From Achatina immaculata (taxonomy: Eukaryota; Mollusca; Gastropoda; Stylommatophora; Achatinidae): a DNA stretch of 64,000 nucleotides. The position numbers and the translations under genes were made by a program. The stretch covers positions 3,328,300-3,392,299 of the forward strand of contig CM019693.1 in the NCBI GenBank assembly GCA_009760885.1. Reading direction: 5' to 3'. The notes under the pieces were generated by a model. That model saw only the letters and a list, made by a program, of their open reading frames with translations. It was not told where the DNA came from and did not search any database. Of the stretch, positions 54,725 to 64,000 are shown piece by piece (within the stretch, counting starts at the first letter, position 1; the number at the start of each line of letters is the position of its first letter).

Positions 54725-56919
54725 TCACACACACACTTAATCAGACACGCATATAGTTACACAAAGTATTAAAGACTGTTGTGCAGCCTCACATATCGTT
54801 ATCAGCCTTCATATCACCAGCAGATGTTACTCAAATTGTCTGTCTCGACTCTTCACGTTTTCAGCTGTAGTATGGCATCTGTTGCACCATTTTATTGCCG
54901 GTTTATGCAGAAAAAACAGTTTCTTTTCCCCACTAGGCTTTTGCCCCCTCTTATTATTTTAGCACATTATTTTACTACACATATTTGATCGCGGGATATT
55001 TTCTTTGACATTCTTTAATTTGGCTGTTGACACATCTTGACTTGATAGAAGAAATGCACAGAGAATGGTGAAATATTGAAGGTTTATCATCATCGTCACG
55101 CGCTGGAAAAGTCAATAGATACTTCGATATTCTCCCTAGAAGGATAAAATCATTGAACTCCGTTAACACCGGTGAGACCTATTGAAAATGGAGGCAGGGG
55201 TAGAGCCCATCATCTTCGGTCTGAGAAGCTGCATCGATATCGACTCGGGCATTCCTGCTCCCACGGGTGTCTCCAGTTGTGATGTAGTAGTGCACCTTCT
55301 TAAGGCGTTAACTTTGAGGACTTTGTAACTGCCGTGTCTTTTGTGCAAACCTGGACACGCATTCGCCTAAGAATACACTAGACGATGCACTTTACTTACA
55401 GGAGACATTCAGTGCACTGCTTTCACTTAATATTGGTTTTGAGTTCGTTTTTTCTTTCAATTGTCTTTTTTGTTTTATTTTTATTTGGCCAGATATGCGT
55501 TGGTATTTCTTAATATTCACGTCCTTCATACATGTTTTATGTAAATAAAATTTATTTTCCTAGAATTTACATTCTATTTTAATGCTTGCAAGCGCCGTCT
55601 TAGAATGAGTATGTTAACTTCGCAGTTCAGAGACGTTTCAGTTTAGTTATTTTCGTTAACTAGAGTGATATTTTCCATGTTATCTGCAAATAATGCATTT
55701 TCCACGCCTTGAAGTTTTGTTTTTTCTTGTTGTTTTTGTCAACCTATTCTGTTTGTCGGAAGTTGTCAGTTCGTATAAGTCGCTTGTTGTTCTACTTCTT
55801 AAGAATAAGGTCAACATGCTATGCAAATCGACCTAACATTTGAATGTTTGGCATGAAGATTGTTCACGTGTCGGTACACAGTGCCTCAAGTACACCGAGT
55901 TTCAGCACAGCAAATTCAGCAAACTTGTAAATACCACAGCACTGCTTGACCTTTGACCGAACCGAGAAGTCCCAAGTGTCAAAAGATCGGTAACAAAGGA
56001 GCAGCGTTAGAGGAATCCAGAACAGGCAGTCGTTACTACTGATGTATTGTGGCATTTAGGTCCTCGTTCATGTGACCCGGCGCCAAGTCGTATTATTAGG
56101 TACTAACTTTATTCGTTCTGTCTTCTAGTCAGTTCGAAGTAGTTCAAAACATTCCTTTGGTACATTTGTTCCCCCCGTCTCCTTGTATTAATATAGCGTT
56201 GCTGTTCAAGTTTTAACTTCACCAGCACTCGTGAATTCATCATCCTTGCTTAACTGCCACTTGAGAGTCATGAACACTCAGGTTGGAGTTTCTTATTCTC
56301 ATCTCACAGCTCAGTCATTAATCCAGGCATAAGTTTCCAAAGAACGTCGTGTGGCATCATCTTAGCAGTGCAGTAAATACTTCCTGACGATTTTAGTCAG
56401 CCGCCACTGATCACAGGGCACACAGTTATAGTTACCAACTTTGGTCGTGTAACAAACAACACGTGCTAGCTATAATCCTGTTTACAGTAAGTGTGCTGCG
56501 GTTCATAATACCCGATTATCACCCTCAAACAACCCAGAAACTAGCAGATTAACATTCTTTTTTTTTTAAAGACTCTCTCTTCACGTTCCTATTTGTCTCT
56601 TGGAAAACCTAAGTGGATCGATGAGGAGACGGATGCGATAAATCCACTTTGAGTTTTCTTTTGATGGAACAGTGTCATCAGAAACTTGCAGTCACCATCA
56701 CGTTCGTTCGGTGTTCCAAAATGGCGTCATCGCAGTCAGGACATTCCCGTATCTGTTCGACCGTCTGTTCCAACGCCCTAGATTGGGTGCATAGACATAC
56801 CAAGCACCTGTGCCCACCTCCGTGATAGAACACCCCCTCCCACCCCAGCGGCCGTGTGGTCTACTCTTTGCGATTTCCCGTTGGCAAATATTTTTGTTAA
56901 TGCGGCGTTGATGTTCGGT

Positions 56920-56920
<1 letters not shown>
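54725..56920. other. Unassigned intronic sequence
   Basis: About 2.2 kb with no recognised element or exon. Confidence 0.45.
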
Positions 56921-56923
<3 letters not shown>

Positions 56924-56957
<34 letters not shown>

Positions 56958-57240
56958 TTGTATGCCCTGCTGGATAGCGTCGGCGATCATGCTTCTTCAT
57001 CTTGTGATCTTGTGCGATCTCTGGTGTTTCTTTGTGCTTTTCTTTGTCCATGCCGCGTGGTCTTCCTCTCCTTTTCCCCTTTATTGCTCTTGTTATTGGG
57101 AAGTTCACTAACTTCTGTCTCCTCTTGACATGTTGAACAAATTTTGACCGTCTTTTTCTTATAATTTTAACTATTTTTCTTTGAGGACCTCTTCCTTTGT
57201 TTTTCTGTCTGTCCAGGGTATATGTTGCATCTTTCTCTAA
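56924..57240 (-). mobile_element. LINE 3' end with (TA)n tail
   Basis: On the minus strand a QHVKRRQKLVNFPITRAIKG stretch, then KRRGRPRGMDKEKHKETPE, match the post-G-H-V region with its basic Gly/Arg block. Then R-stop-RSMIADAIQQGIQVYI runs into a (TA)n tract (56924-56955). The TA run therefore looks like the element tail. Confidence 0.65.
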
Positions 57241-57289
57241 AACGACATCTCTGTTGCTTTCATTAAGAAAAAAAATATTTTCGTGTTAA

Positions 57290-57440
57290 TTAAATCTCAC
57301 AGCCAGAGATCAGGGGAATTTATTGCTGGGGGAAATTCACGGAAGATAAAAAATCTCTGCCACGTCTCATGAGATTCGAACCCTCGATCATCCAACACCT
57401 AAGGCGAATGTTTAAACACTGAGATCACCCGGTCACGAGC
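57290..57440 (-). mobile_element. Candidate tRNA-derived SINE
   Basis: On the minus strand: GGGTGATCTCAGTGTTTAAAC (A-box region), ATTCGCCTTAGGTGTTGG, and a good B-box GAGGGTTCGAATCTC (57371-57386), with tRNA-like spacing. A short body continues to about 57290. It differs from SINE family S. Confidence 0.6.
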
Positions 57441-57444
57441 ACGC

Positions 57445-57845
57445 GTTTTCTATACTTGTATAATAGACAGCTTTAGTCAAGAATCCCACCTTCATCATAG
57501 TGTTTTCACTTGAAAGAACCCGTGTAATTGCTTTTGATCAACAGAGCAAGTAGTTTATAGAGAGTTTGACACTTTTGATGAAATTTCCTGAATTAGGTTA
57601 TGGAAAGATTTGTTGCGGTTGACTTCGGTGTGTTGCCGCAAGTTTACTTTCAGCTCTCTTGGGAATGTCCTGAATTTCTGAACTGGATTTGTTTTTCTGG
57701 TGTATTTTCTTTCATTGTTCTTTCTCCATCCATCTCCCCATCACTAAAGCATTTGTCCTTACTTTGTGTTTGTCACAGAGTTATTTGCCATATGTTTGTT
57801 TGTTATACAGGTAGTATAACGCGCTTGATATGATCCACATCAACA
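57445..57845. other. Unassigned intronic sequence
   Basis: No recognised features. Confidence 0.45.
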
Positions 57846-57848
57846 TAA

Positions 57849-58094
57849 ATGTACGTGCATTTTTTGAACGTGGCATGTTCTTCTGAACCCACTCCCTGGA
57901 GACAATACGAAGAAATAGTAAATTATCTAAAGGAACAGACAGGTTCGAAGCAGGACGGAATGTTGGAGTTATGTGTGACATTTGAAGCCCCTGGAGAGCG
58001 AGATTACCCTGTGCTTCCCCGCGTTTTAATCAATAGAAACACTATATCAGTTTACGTTGAATCAAAACGCAAGCGCCCATTTCTGGCACGCTAA
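57849..58094 (+). CDS. 81-codon open frame of unknown origin
   Basis: Unlike most short frames here, this one has balanced composition with acidic and basic residues: NYLKEQTGSKQDGMLELCVT, then FEAPGERDYPVLPRVLINRN and ISVYVESKRKRPF. The last part weakly recalls ORF1/gag-like proteins of non-LTR elements just before their CCHC knuckles. That is a guess, and no CCHC follows. No splice sites or promoter were identified. It could equally be chance or a decayed exon. Confidence 0.25.
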   Translation: MYVHFLNVACSSEPTPWRQYEEIVNYLKEQTGSKQDGMLELCVTFEAPGERDYPVLPRVLINRNTISVYVESKRKRPFLAR

Positions 58095-60516
58095 ATTTAA
58101 CATGTGCTTGGCGTGTGACACAGCAGCAGGGCAGTTTTATTCTGCCGACGGACGGACGTGCTTAGCCCGGAGACTTACCCGTTTCTTTTACAGAGGGTCA
58201 CCTTTTGTGGGCCCGTAAACGTTCACATTGTGCTGGGGGAACAACAGTAGACTTTATCTGACGTTGATGGCGCGGAGACAGTCTAGGCTACGTATCGCTT
58301 GCTGCTCGTCACAGGTAATCTCACATTTGGATGAAATTCTCTTTAAGTGACATATCAGATATTGCTTTCATTCTGTAAGGGAGAATTTACATTTTTTTTT
58401 AAAGAGGAAAAGGGTTGTGGGAGAGTTTTCGAAGCGTGTTGGGAGGGAGGGAGGAGGTGCGAGTAGTTGACTAAATTACCAAACATTCTTGAAAATTAAG
58501 TGCTACACTTGTGAACTTACAAACATATGAACTCGTAATGCAAGCGAGAAATAAATAAGCATTTGTGACAGCTTTTAACGCAGTGAAATGGAAAAAGCTC
58601 CGAATAAACAGTTATGTTAGTGAAAGATTTTTTAATCAGATAAATCAGGGCAGATACGAAGTACATGCTCTAGTCACTCTCGCTGTCAACTGCCCAAGTA
58701 AGGAAAGTACCCCAGATGAATATGGGCAGTTGGTCATAACGGCTGGTTCGGACGTCCCATAATTCAACACTGGGGGATCTGAAAACATAATATCTACTAT
58801 TATACTACTGTTGCTGTAACTCTTATAGCTATCAAAATGTTATGCTGTTCACAAATTGCATAATACTTCTCCTTTCTCAAGTTATGTGATCTTCTGTTCT
58901 GCTGCTAGTTTAATACTGTTCTTACATTTACTTACAGTCGAGATTATACTCTTTCTTATAGTCGAGATATTCTTTCTTGTATGCTTAACTATCCGCTTCA
59001 CAGACCCTTACTTCTCATGAACGATGATTCTTTCAGTGGCAGATAGCAGCACCGTAGCAGCAATATTAAGTTATCAAGACTTACAGGGTGCACAGGGTGA
59101 CGATGAACGATGTGACGGGGACGATGGTGGCATAATACAAATCCAAGAACACACGACAGGACGAAATTTCCACCCAGACGATGTATTGAGTAAATTCCAG
59201 GCGACTACTGACGTCTGCAGACTTCGTCGCCAACAGAACTTCTAACTACATTTCTAAACTGCTACTAATCTGTCACACTACGCAAAGCTACATTTTGTCA
59301 CAGACAAGCTAACCTGACCTGTTCTGTTTGAAACTCAAACTTCAGCTGTTGGAAATCATCTGATGTGTCTCTCTGATTTTTTTTTCTTTCTCATAAATTA
59401 TCAGTGAAGTATGGCCGGCGCGTGAGATGCAAGACTTAAAAGGGGAATAATTCTAAGCACAAAGCTACTGATTTCTATGCGACATCGTTTTATCTCAACT
59501 TTCCAGTTACATGATGACTTGTCTAACTTCCTCTCTGTCATTATGTATTCTATTACAGTCTTGACTGCATCTCTTCTATGCCTTTTTTTTCCCCTACTAC
59601 GTTACGAATATATTAAGTTGTCAACGTGGATATTTGCAGTGACAGTAATGAACCTCTTAGAATTTATATTTGTCCTAACAGGTTATTGAGAATGTACTTA
59701 CTCTGTGCTCTTGCTCAGTCTTATAGCCTCCGTCTATGATCTTTTAGTAATCAGAGTTTGATTTGTTCTTTTGTTTCTGTTGCGCTGATATTTTTTTGTT
59801 GAGTGTGTGATCTTGACTGCATTCTCAGTTTATTGTTCCTGGATGTGTTTCGTAACTGTTTAGCTCTTCAGCATACGATGTAAGGTAAATTCCGCCAGCC
59901 TTTATCGTTCTGTCGGCTTTTCTTCATGTTCTGTCATTCTGCTGAGCGGCATCATGTCTTCTTTAAAGATGTTGAAATCGTTGTGTGGTTGTTGTTGATG
60001 TGAGAATACTTGGTTTTCCCTCTTCGTCTGTAGACGTCATCACTTGACGCGCTTGTATTCTGTTGAATAATCTGGGCTAAAGTGGCTTCTGAAGCGACGT
60101 GCTCCCAAACTTAGTGCAGTAGTATTTAATTTCTTGAAAAAATATTTTTATTTATTTGTTGACTTCTTCTTTCTGCTGTGAAATTTCTTAATGAAATAAT
60201 GGAATCATGAGATGTAAGCATTTTAAATAGAAATAAGGATCGTTTACGCTTGATGGAGCATTAAATAGTTTCTACCTTGTCTGGAATTTAGATATATGGT
60301 GCACGTTAGTACAGTTTCTAATTTTTAGCTCTGTGTGTGTGTGCGGACGTGGTAGGTACAGAGTGTTTATAAAGTCCTTCGCTGGTGAATTAAAAAAAAT
60401 CATACTGTTAAAAAAGTATACATGAACGTTGTGGCGTTACTTAGGCCGATTCTTAGAGATTCTCTGTTCTTTACAGCTAGTCCTGCAATCAGCGGTATGT
60501 ATGCTTTGTTAAAAAA
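58095..60516. other. Unassigned intronic sequence
   Basis: Contains 58565-58762 and 59024-59245, open frames with balanced composition but no recognised domain. TCTTTCAG at 59029-59036 could be a splice acceptor, but no donor-supported exon was seen. No transposon was recognised. Confidence 0.4.
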
Positions 60517-60534
60517 AAAAGGGGGGGGGCGGGG
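60517..60534. repeat. A-run then G-run
   Basis: Homopolymer block (AAAAAAAAAA then GGGGGGGG) directly at the 3' end of the adjacent SINE on the minus strand. Confidence 0.7.
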
Positions 60535-60796
60535 CTAAAATTCCCGTTTCCATGCCGTTAAGGCATATTGGGGATACAGGCCCGTATTTCCAAGACCTTC
60601 GGCACATGAAAGTGTGATGTGGCCTATCACCCCTGGCCGAATTTACCTTCCCAGATTTCTGTGGTACCAATTTTTAGAGGCTGATTGAACCCCGAGGCCA
60701 TTTTGATATATACCAGAAAAAATTCCAGTGCTGGGACTTGAACCCGGTACATTGGATTAGTAAATGGAGCGCCTAACCACTCAGCTAACCAGACCG
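60535..60796 (-). mobile_element. tRNA-headed SINE (family S), copy 2, full head
   Basis: On the minus strand CGGTCTGGTTAGCTGAGTGG and TTAGGCGCTCC form the A-box region, like the tRNA-Ser/Leu TGGCCGAGTGGTTAAGGCG pattern. The B-box GGGTTCAAGTCCC lies at 60732-60744. The body GTGATGTGGCCTATCACCCC (plus strand) is shared with 35642-35917. The 3' end carries ATGCC-TTAAC-GGCAT (60552-60566), a perfect 5-bp stem. The pol III boxes are good, so this copy could once have been transcribed. Confidence 0.85.
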
Positions 60797-60798
60797 AT

Positions 60799-61010
60799 AT
60801 GTGTGTTTTTTGTGGTATCACGAAACATTCGTCTGATGCGAGTAAACGAAAGTTCAGAAATGAATATGGACAAGATCTGTCAGATGTTAAAAGCATACAA
60901 CTGTGGTATGCAAAGTTTAAAGAGCCCAGCAGTGTAGGTGGCATTACAGGACTTGGCAGGTGCAGTGTGAGAGACTGTTGTGAACTTTCCAAACCAGTGG
61001 ACTAGGAGCG
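60799..61010 (+). pseudogene. N-terminal fragment of a mariner-type transposase
   Basis: The frame contains KRKFRNEYGQDLSDVKSIQL and WYAKFKEPSSVGGITGLGR. This matches the first helix-turn-helix region of mariner-like transposases with a DUF4817-type N-terminus, including the W-Y-x-K-F-K-E-x-x-S-V signature. It stops after about 68 residues; no catalytic segment follows. It lies immediately next to the SINE and differs from the transposase at 34381. Confidence 0.75.
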
Positions 61011-61014
61011 ATGG

Positions 61015-61920
61015 TCCAAAGCTGGACATTACTCATCTTGATTTTTTCTTTCTTTTTAATGGGTTTATACTAAGAACAAAGTGTTCAGTTCACTAGTTCC
61101 TGGCTCTAATACTGTGACGGCAAGGATACCGGATGTTTTAGCTGCGGTGATTAAAAAGATAGTGGAGAACACTTGGTTATTGTAATTCTACGAATTAAAA
61201 TCAGTATTATTAAGGTTTCCAGCAGATTATGTTTTTTTTTAAAGGAGACTAACTAGATTGACTGCTGACCAAAAAAAAAAAAAAAGTTCCTGCGGGCCTG
61301 GGGTGGCATAGACGTTCTCTGGGCAAAATAGAGAACATGTCGAAACGCATGAATAAAGTAAAGAAAGCCTTTTGAATTGAAGTAATATTTGTAAAAACAC
61401 GTGTCCGTATCTAGCATAGTTTGTGTGTAATACTGGTAAATATTTGAATTCAGGGAAAGACTTTATTCTCTGCCTGTGTCTGAAGTCTGTGAGTCTAATG
61501 ATAACTGCTCTTTATAAATACGTAATATTGTACTGGTGTTTTGTTTTCCTTATAGCCGGAGAAAGTCGAGTCACTTCAGTGAACGTAGAAATGAGTTCCT
61601 AGATCCCTGCTTTCACATGTATATACAAGTAACGGACGGCTGTCTGCATACCCCTTGTCTTGTTTAATCGTGGCTGTCAGCGTTAATTGTTAAGCGGATG
61701 CTGCATGTGAATGTCAAATATGAAGGTGAAGGCATTAAACTAGACTTTCTGTCACGTTATCTTCGCTTGGCGGCCTTTTGTAAAGGGAAAGGGCGATTGA
61801 TTTTATCTGATTCATGTGTATATCACTGGCATACCTTCATGGCAGCGTCGCTCGTATCATCACTATTTCAGCTTGCCTTGTCCGCGTCTGATCACGGTTC
61901 TCTCATGAACACTTGACATT
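61015..61920. other. Unassigned intronic sequence
   Basis: A-run at about 61270-61285. No element or exon was recognised. A 72-codon frame at 61698-61916 has no domain. Confidence 0.45.
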
Positions 61921-61924
61921 TGAT

Positions 61925-62075
61925 CTTCTTCTTCTTCTTTCAGACGTCGACTTATATACCTCTGAAGTAGATGGTGGTTATCTGGAGGGCGTGGACATCC
62001 CCATACAGTTTGTTGTGTACTGGTATGGGATTTGGTCATTGTTTGTCTTCTGTGTTGCTCATATTTCATTCCTGC
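61925..62075 (-). mobile_element. RNase H-type LINE 3' end with GAA tail
   Basis: On the minus strand ACAAACTGTATGGGGATGTC, then CACGCCCTCCAGATAACC (KLYGDVHALQITT-like), then a GAA tail (61926-61940). It is the partner of 12061-12193, but with a different tail repeat (GAA rather than AAT). Confidence 0.7.
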
Positions 62076-62154
62076 AGTATGTGGTCTGCTGTCATCCTAT
62101 TGGTGCCACATGCAGTTTATCCTGTCAAGAATTTGTTGTACAGATGGTGTGTGG

Positions 62155-62515
62155 GGGGTGAAGACGCCCGATGAGGTAATCAGCGACCCATAGCTGATAT
62201 GCCAGCGTCAGGGTTAGCGACCCATAGCTGACCAATACCCATCCCACCTCTCCGTGGTATTCCCAGAAACAGGCCTAGCCTGGCTAACGGGGCAGGGATC
62301 GCCATAGTCCTCATGGTGCTAGAGTCTGCTAAAGTAATTAGCATTACACACCCACTGATTTTTAGCTGTACTCCGGGACTGAAAATGTAGCTGCCATAAC
62401 CCGCTCCAACGCCGATACGATGCTGTGTCTCAACATCTATACAGCATCGGCTACAAAGAACAACAGCTCGCAGTTACAGGGAGTTCGTACAAGTATAAGT
62501 ACAAGTAATCATGTT
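62155..62515 (+). mobile_element. Family A SINE-like element, copy 5 (best reference)
   Basis: Sense strand: GGTGAAGACGCCCGATGAGG, then an internal direct repeat GCGACCCATAGCTGA (about 62183-62198 and 62217-62232), AGGCCTAGCCTGGCTAACGG, GATACGATGCTGTGTCTCAA and CAGCTCGCAGTTACAGGGAG. The tail is ACAAGTATAAGTACAAGT. GGGTTAGCGACCC is only a poor B-box match, so a tRNA origin is unproven. Confidence 0.85.
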
Positions 62516-62519
62516 GTGC

Positions 62520-63276
62520 CTGGTACGTAGCCTTAGGATGATGACTTGCTCTTCTCTGTTCAGCTGGTTTTAGGCATTATTCTTTGGTGGTCTGGGTTCT
62601 CTCTCTCCCATTTGTTCTTGTAGCTGAGATTTATCAGCGTTTTCTGTTTACATATCACACGTTATCTACCAATAGTAAAATAGACATCATACTCGGGGTT
62701 TTTGAAGGGTGAACATTGAAAAGAATGTTGACAGATCTAAAGAGACAAATGTTGCCATTTTTGAAGTACATGTAACGACACTAGAATAACGAATTTGAGA
62801 TAAACAAAGGATCTGGAAATGAGCTGTACATTTCACTGTGCTTGGAAACAGAATCAAAGCGAGCTGTTGTTTTTAAATATGTACTGGGCAGGGAGCAGGA
62901 AGCAGAACAGATTCGATTCACACAGCGAGAAACTGTCCAGACAAGACCCCACAAACTGCAAGAACAGATTAAACAGGAAAGTGATGCTTGAAACCAGAGT
63001 TTTTGTGCATGGCGGTGAACGCTACGAGAACTCATGATGATGATGATAATGATGATGATATCGAGAGCTTCGGAACACACGTAGTCCAGCGCTTGAGAGT
63101 AAAGTCGCCGTAGAAGGAAGACAAAACGAGAATGACATAGCTGAGAAAGTTTGTAAGAGCTACGTATCTGTATTGCAGAAGTATTTCTTGCTACAACTTT
63201 TGAATGTGCCTTTCTCTGATCGCATCTTTCACCTGTATTTCAAATGTAAGAAATGCAAATGCGGAGGTGTGCATGG

Positions 63277-63278
<2 letters not shown>
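62520..63278. other. Mostly unassigned, with a GAT tract
   Basis: GATGATGATGATAATGATGA at 63036-63060 resembles the LINE GAT tails. The preceding frame (RQDPTNCKNRLNRKVMLET) was not matched with confidence. Confidence 0.4.

Positions 63279-63280
<2 letters not shown>

Positions 63281-63332
<52 letters not shown>
63281..63332. repeat. (GA)n microsatellite
   Basis: Pure GA run of about 26 units. Confidence 0.95.
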
Positions 63333-63334
<2 letters not shown>

Positions 63335-63915
63335 CATACACAGTAGCCTTAGTGAATACTTCAAATCAATCAGCAACCGCTTTATCGTAGTTCGCTCTTC
63401 ATTTTACTGCGTGAGTTTGGTTCAGAAGGTGTAGCTGCTGCAATAACGCACAAATTGTTTATATAATACGACGGCAGAGAGAAATTATATCGCGGGACAG
63501 TCTGATTAGCTTTTCTTTTCTTGTAGACTGGTGGGTTTCCATTGGCTTTCGTGCAAGCTTGTGGCACATCCTTGAACACTGAGTTCTTCGTGTCGGATAT
63601 CAAAGCTGTTTACGCAGGGGAAATAACCGCTTGTTTTTGGTAGCTTGCTGAAATAAATAATTACAAACACTAAAAAAGAAGGCTGGTTGTGCGCTGGCTT
63701 TCAGATGTTCATCTCGCTTCTTTACCTGTTTTGAGAACAAATATGAATCCAGCACTACACTGGTTTCTGTGCCGGCACAGAGAATTCGTAGTTCATGGAA
63801 TGAAAGCTTCATCTGGGAAAGTGAACAGCAAAAATTCATCCAGTTCTTCACTACAGTTTCAGTTTCAGACAGCTTTAAGCTTATGGCCAGAGAAAGCATC
63901 CGCCAGAACCGGGTC
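63335..63915. other. Unassigned intronic sequence
   Basis: No recognised features. Minus-strand frames here have no domain. Confidence 0.45.
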
Positions 63916-63918
63916 AAC

Positions 63919-63947
63919 GGGGGGGGGGGGGGGGGGGGGGGGGGGGA
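63919..63947. repeat. Long G homopolymer
   Basis: A run of about 28 G. Such runs can form G-quadruplexes and are error-prone in sequencing. Confidence 0.95.
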
Positions 63948-64000
63948 GGAAAACAAAAAGAATTAATGTTATTTTCGATGCTTTACTGTATACTCGCAAG

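Larger units (their letters stand above)
194..64000 (+). other. Presumed giant intron of the AUTS2-like gene
   Basis: It begins with the donor GTAAGT at 194-199. No later + strand segment was found with an acceptor, an open frame, a donor and resemblance to AUTS2-family sequence. Very long 5' introns are typical of this gene family, so I infer one intron that runs past the right edge. An undetected short exon or an unrelated nested gene cannot be excluded. Confidence 0.5.

Noticed and set aside
59024..59245. Candidate downstream exon of the AUTS2-like gene (TCTTTCAG before it)
   Set aside because: The translation has no resemblance to the AUTS2-family region expected next, and the frame ends in a stop without a donor.

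Overview
The window reads as nuclear DNA of an animal, most likely a marine lophotrochozoan and plausibly a mollusc. It is AT-rich and full of homopolymers and dinucleotide runs. It has no operon-like packing and holds almost no open frame longer than 130 codons that is not transposon-derived. The organism call is inference from repeat types and from one host exon. No bacterial gene, rRNA, true tRNA gene or CRISPR array was seen. The only convincing host coding sequence is a partial exon at the left edge (2-193, + strand). It encodes an acidic/basic stretch ending in EEDIIDGFAILSFKTLEELE, followed directly by a perfect splice donor. This matches the N-terminal signature of the AUTS2 / fibrosin / Drosophila Tay family of chromatin regulators. 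AUTS2 genes are known for very long first introns, so the simplest reading is that the other 63.8 kb lie wholly or mainly inside one giant intron. No second exon could be identified. The intron is a layered deposit of mobile elements. Non-LTR retrotransposon (LINE) 3' ends are the largest group, about twenty pieces on both strands. They include one open 408-codon RNase H reading frame (10792-12018), a second nearly open RNase H frame (48859-49782, minus) and a reverse-transcriptase fragment (20925-22055, minus). Their 3' tails are short repeats: GAA, GAT, GA, TA or GAAT. Non-autonomous elements include a 1.2-1.5 kb composite family in three copies (family B), a roughly 320 bp SINE-like family in five copies (family A), and tRNA-headed SINEs. 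DNA transposon remains comprise two decayed mariner-type transposases, a hAT transposase fragment, a hAT-type MITE and lone hAT-like termini. A roughly 300 bp fold-back at 19786-20088 recalls Penelope-like elements. Layout: 1-0.2 kb exon; 2.2-4.1 kb a large 29-bp minisatellite; 4.8-5.9 kb an unclassified element; 6.6-10.1 kb an inverted pair of family B around a 38-bp tandem array; 10.7-12.2 kb the RNase H LINE; 14.2-17.4 kb family A plus a twin-primed LINE and two further LINE ends; 19-22.4 kb SINE, LINE and fold-back; 24.9-28.9 kb LINE ends and family A; 34.1-36.2 kb a minisatellite split by a mariner, a SINE and a hAT MITE; 37.7-47.8 kb LINE ends, family A (twice) and family B; 48.4-54.7 kb the RNase H LINE, hAT remains and a LINE carrying two nested insertions; 56.9-62.5 kb LINE ends, SINEs, mariner and family A. 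The rest is unassigned intronic sequence. The most interesting patterns are family B and its conserved hairpin, a 3'-terminal hairpin whose stem appears to covary between LINEs and a SINE, a LINE copy with an internal 5' inversion and clean target-site duplications, and the nested insertions that give a relative chronology.
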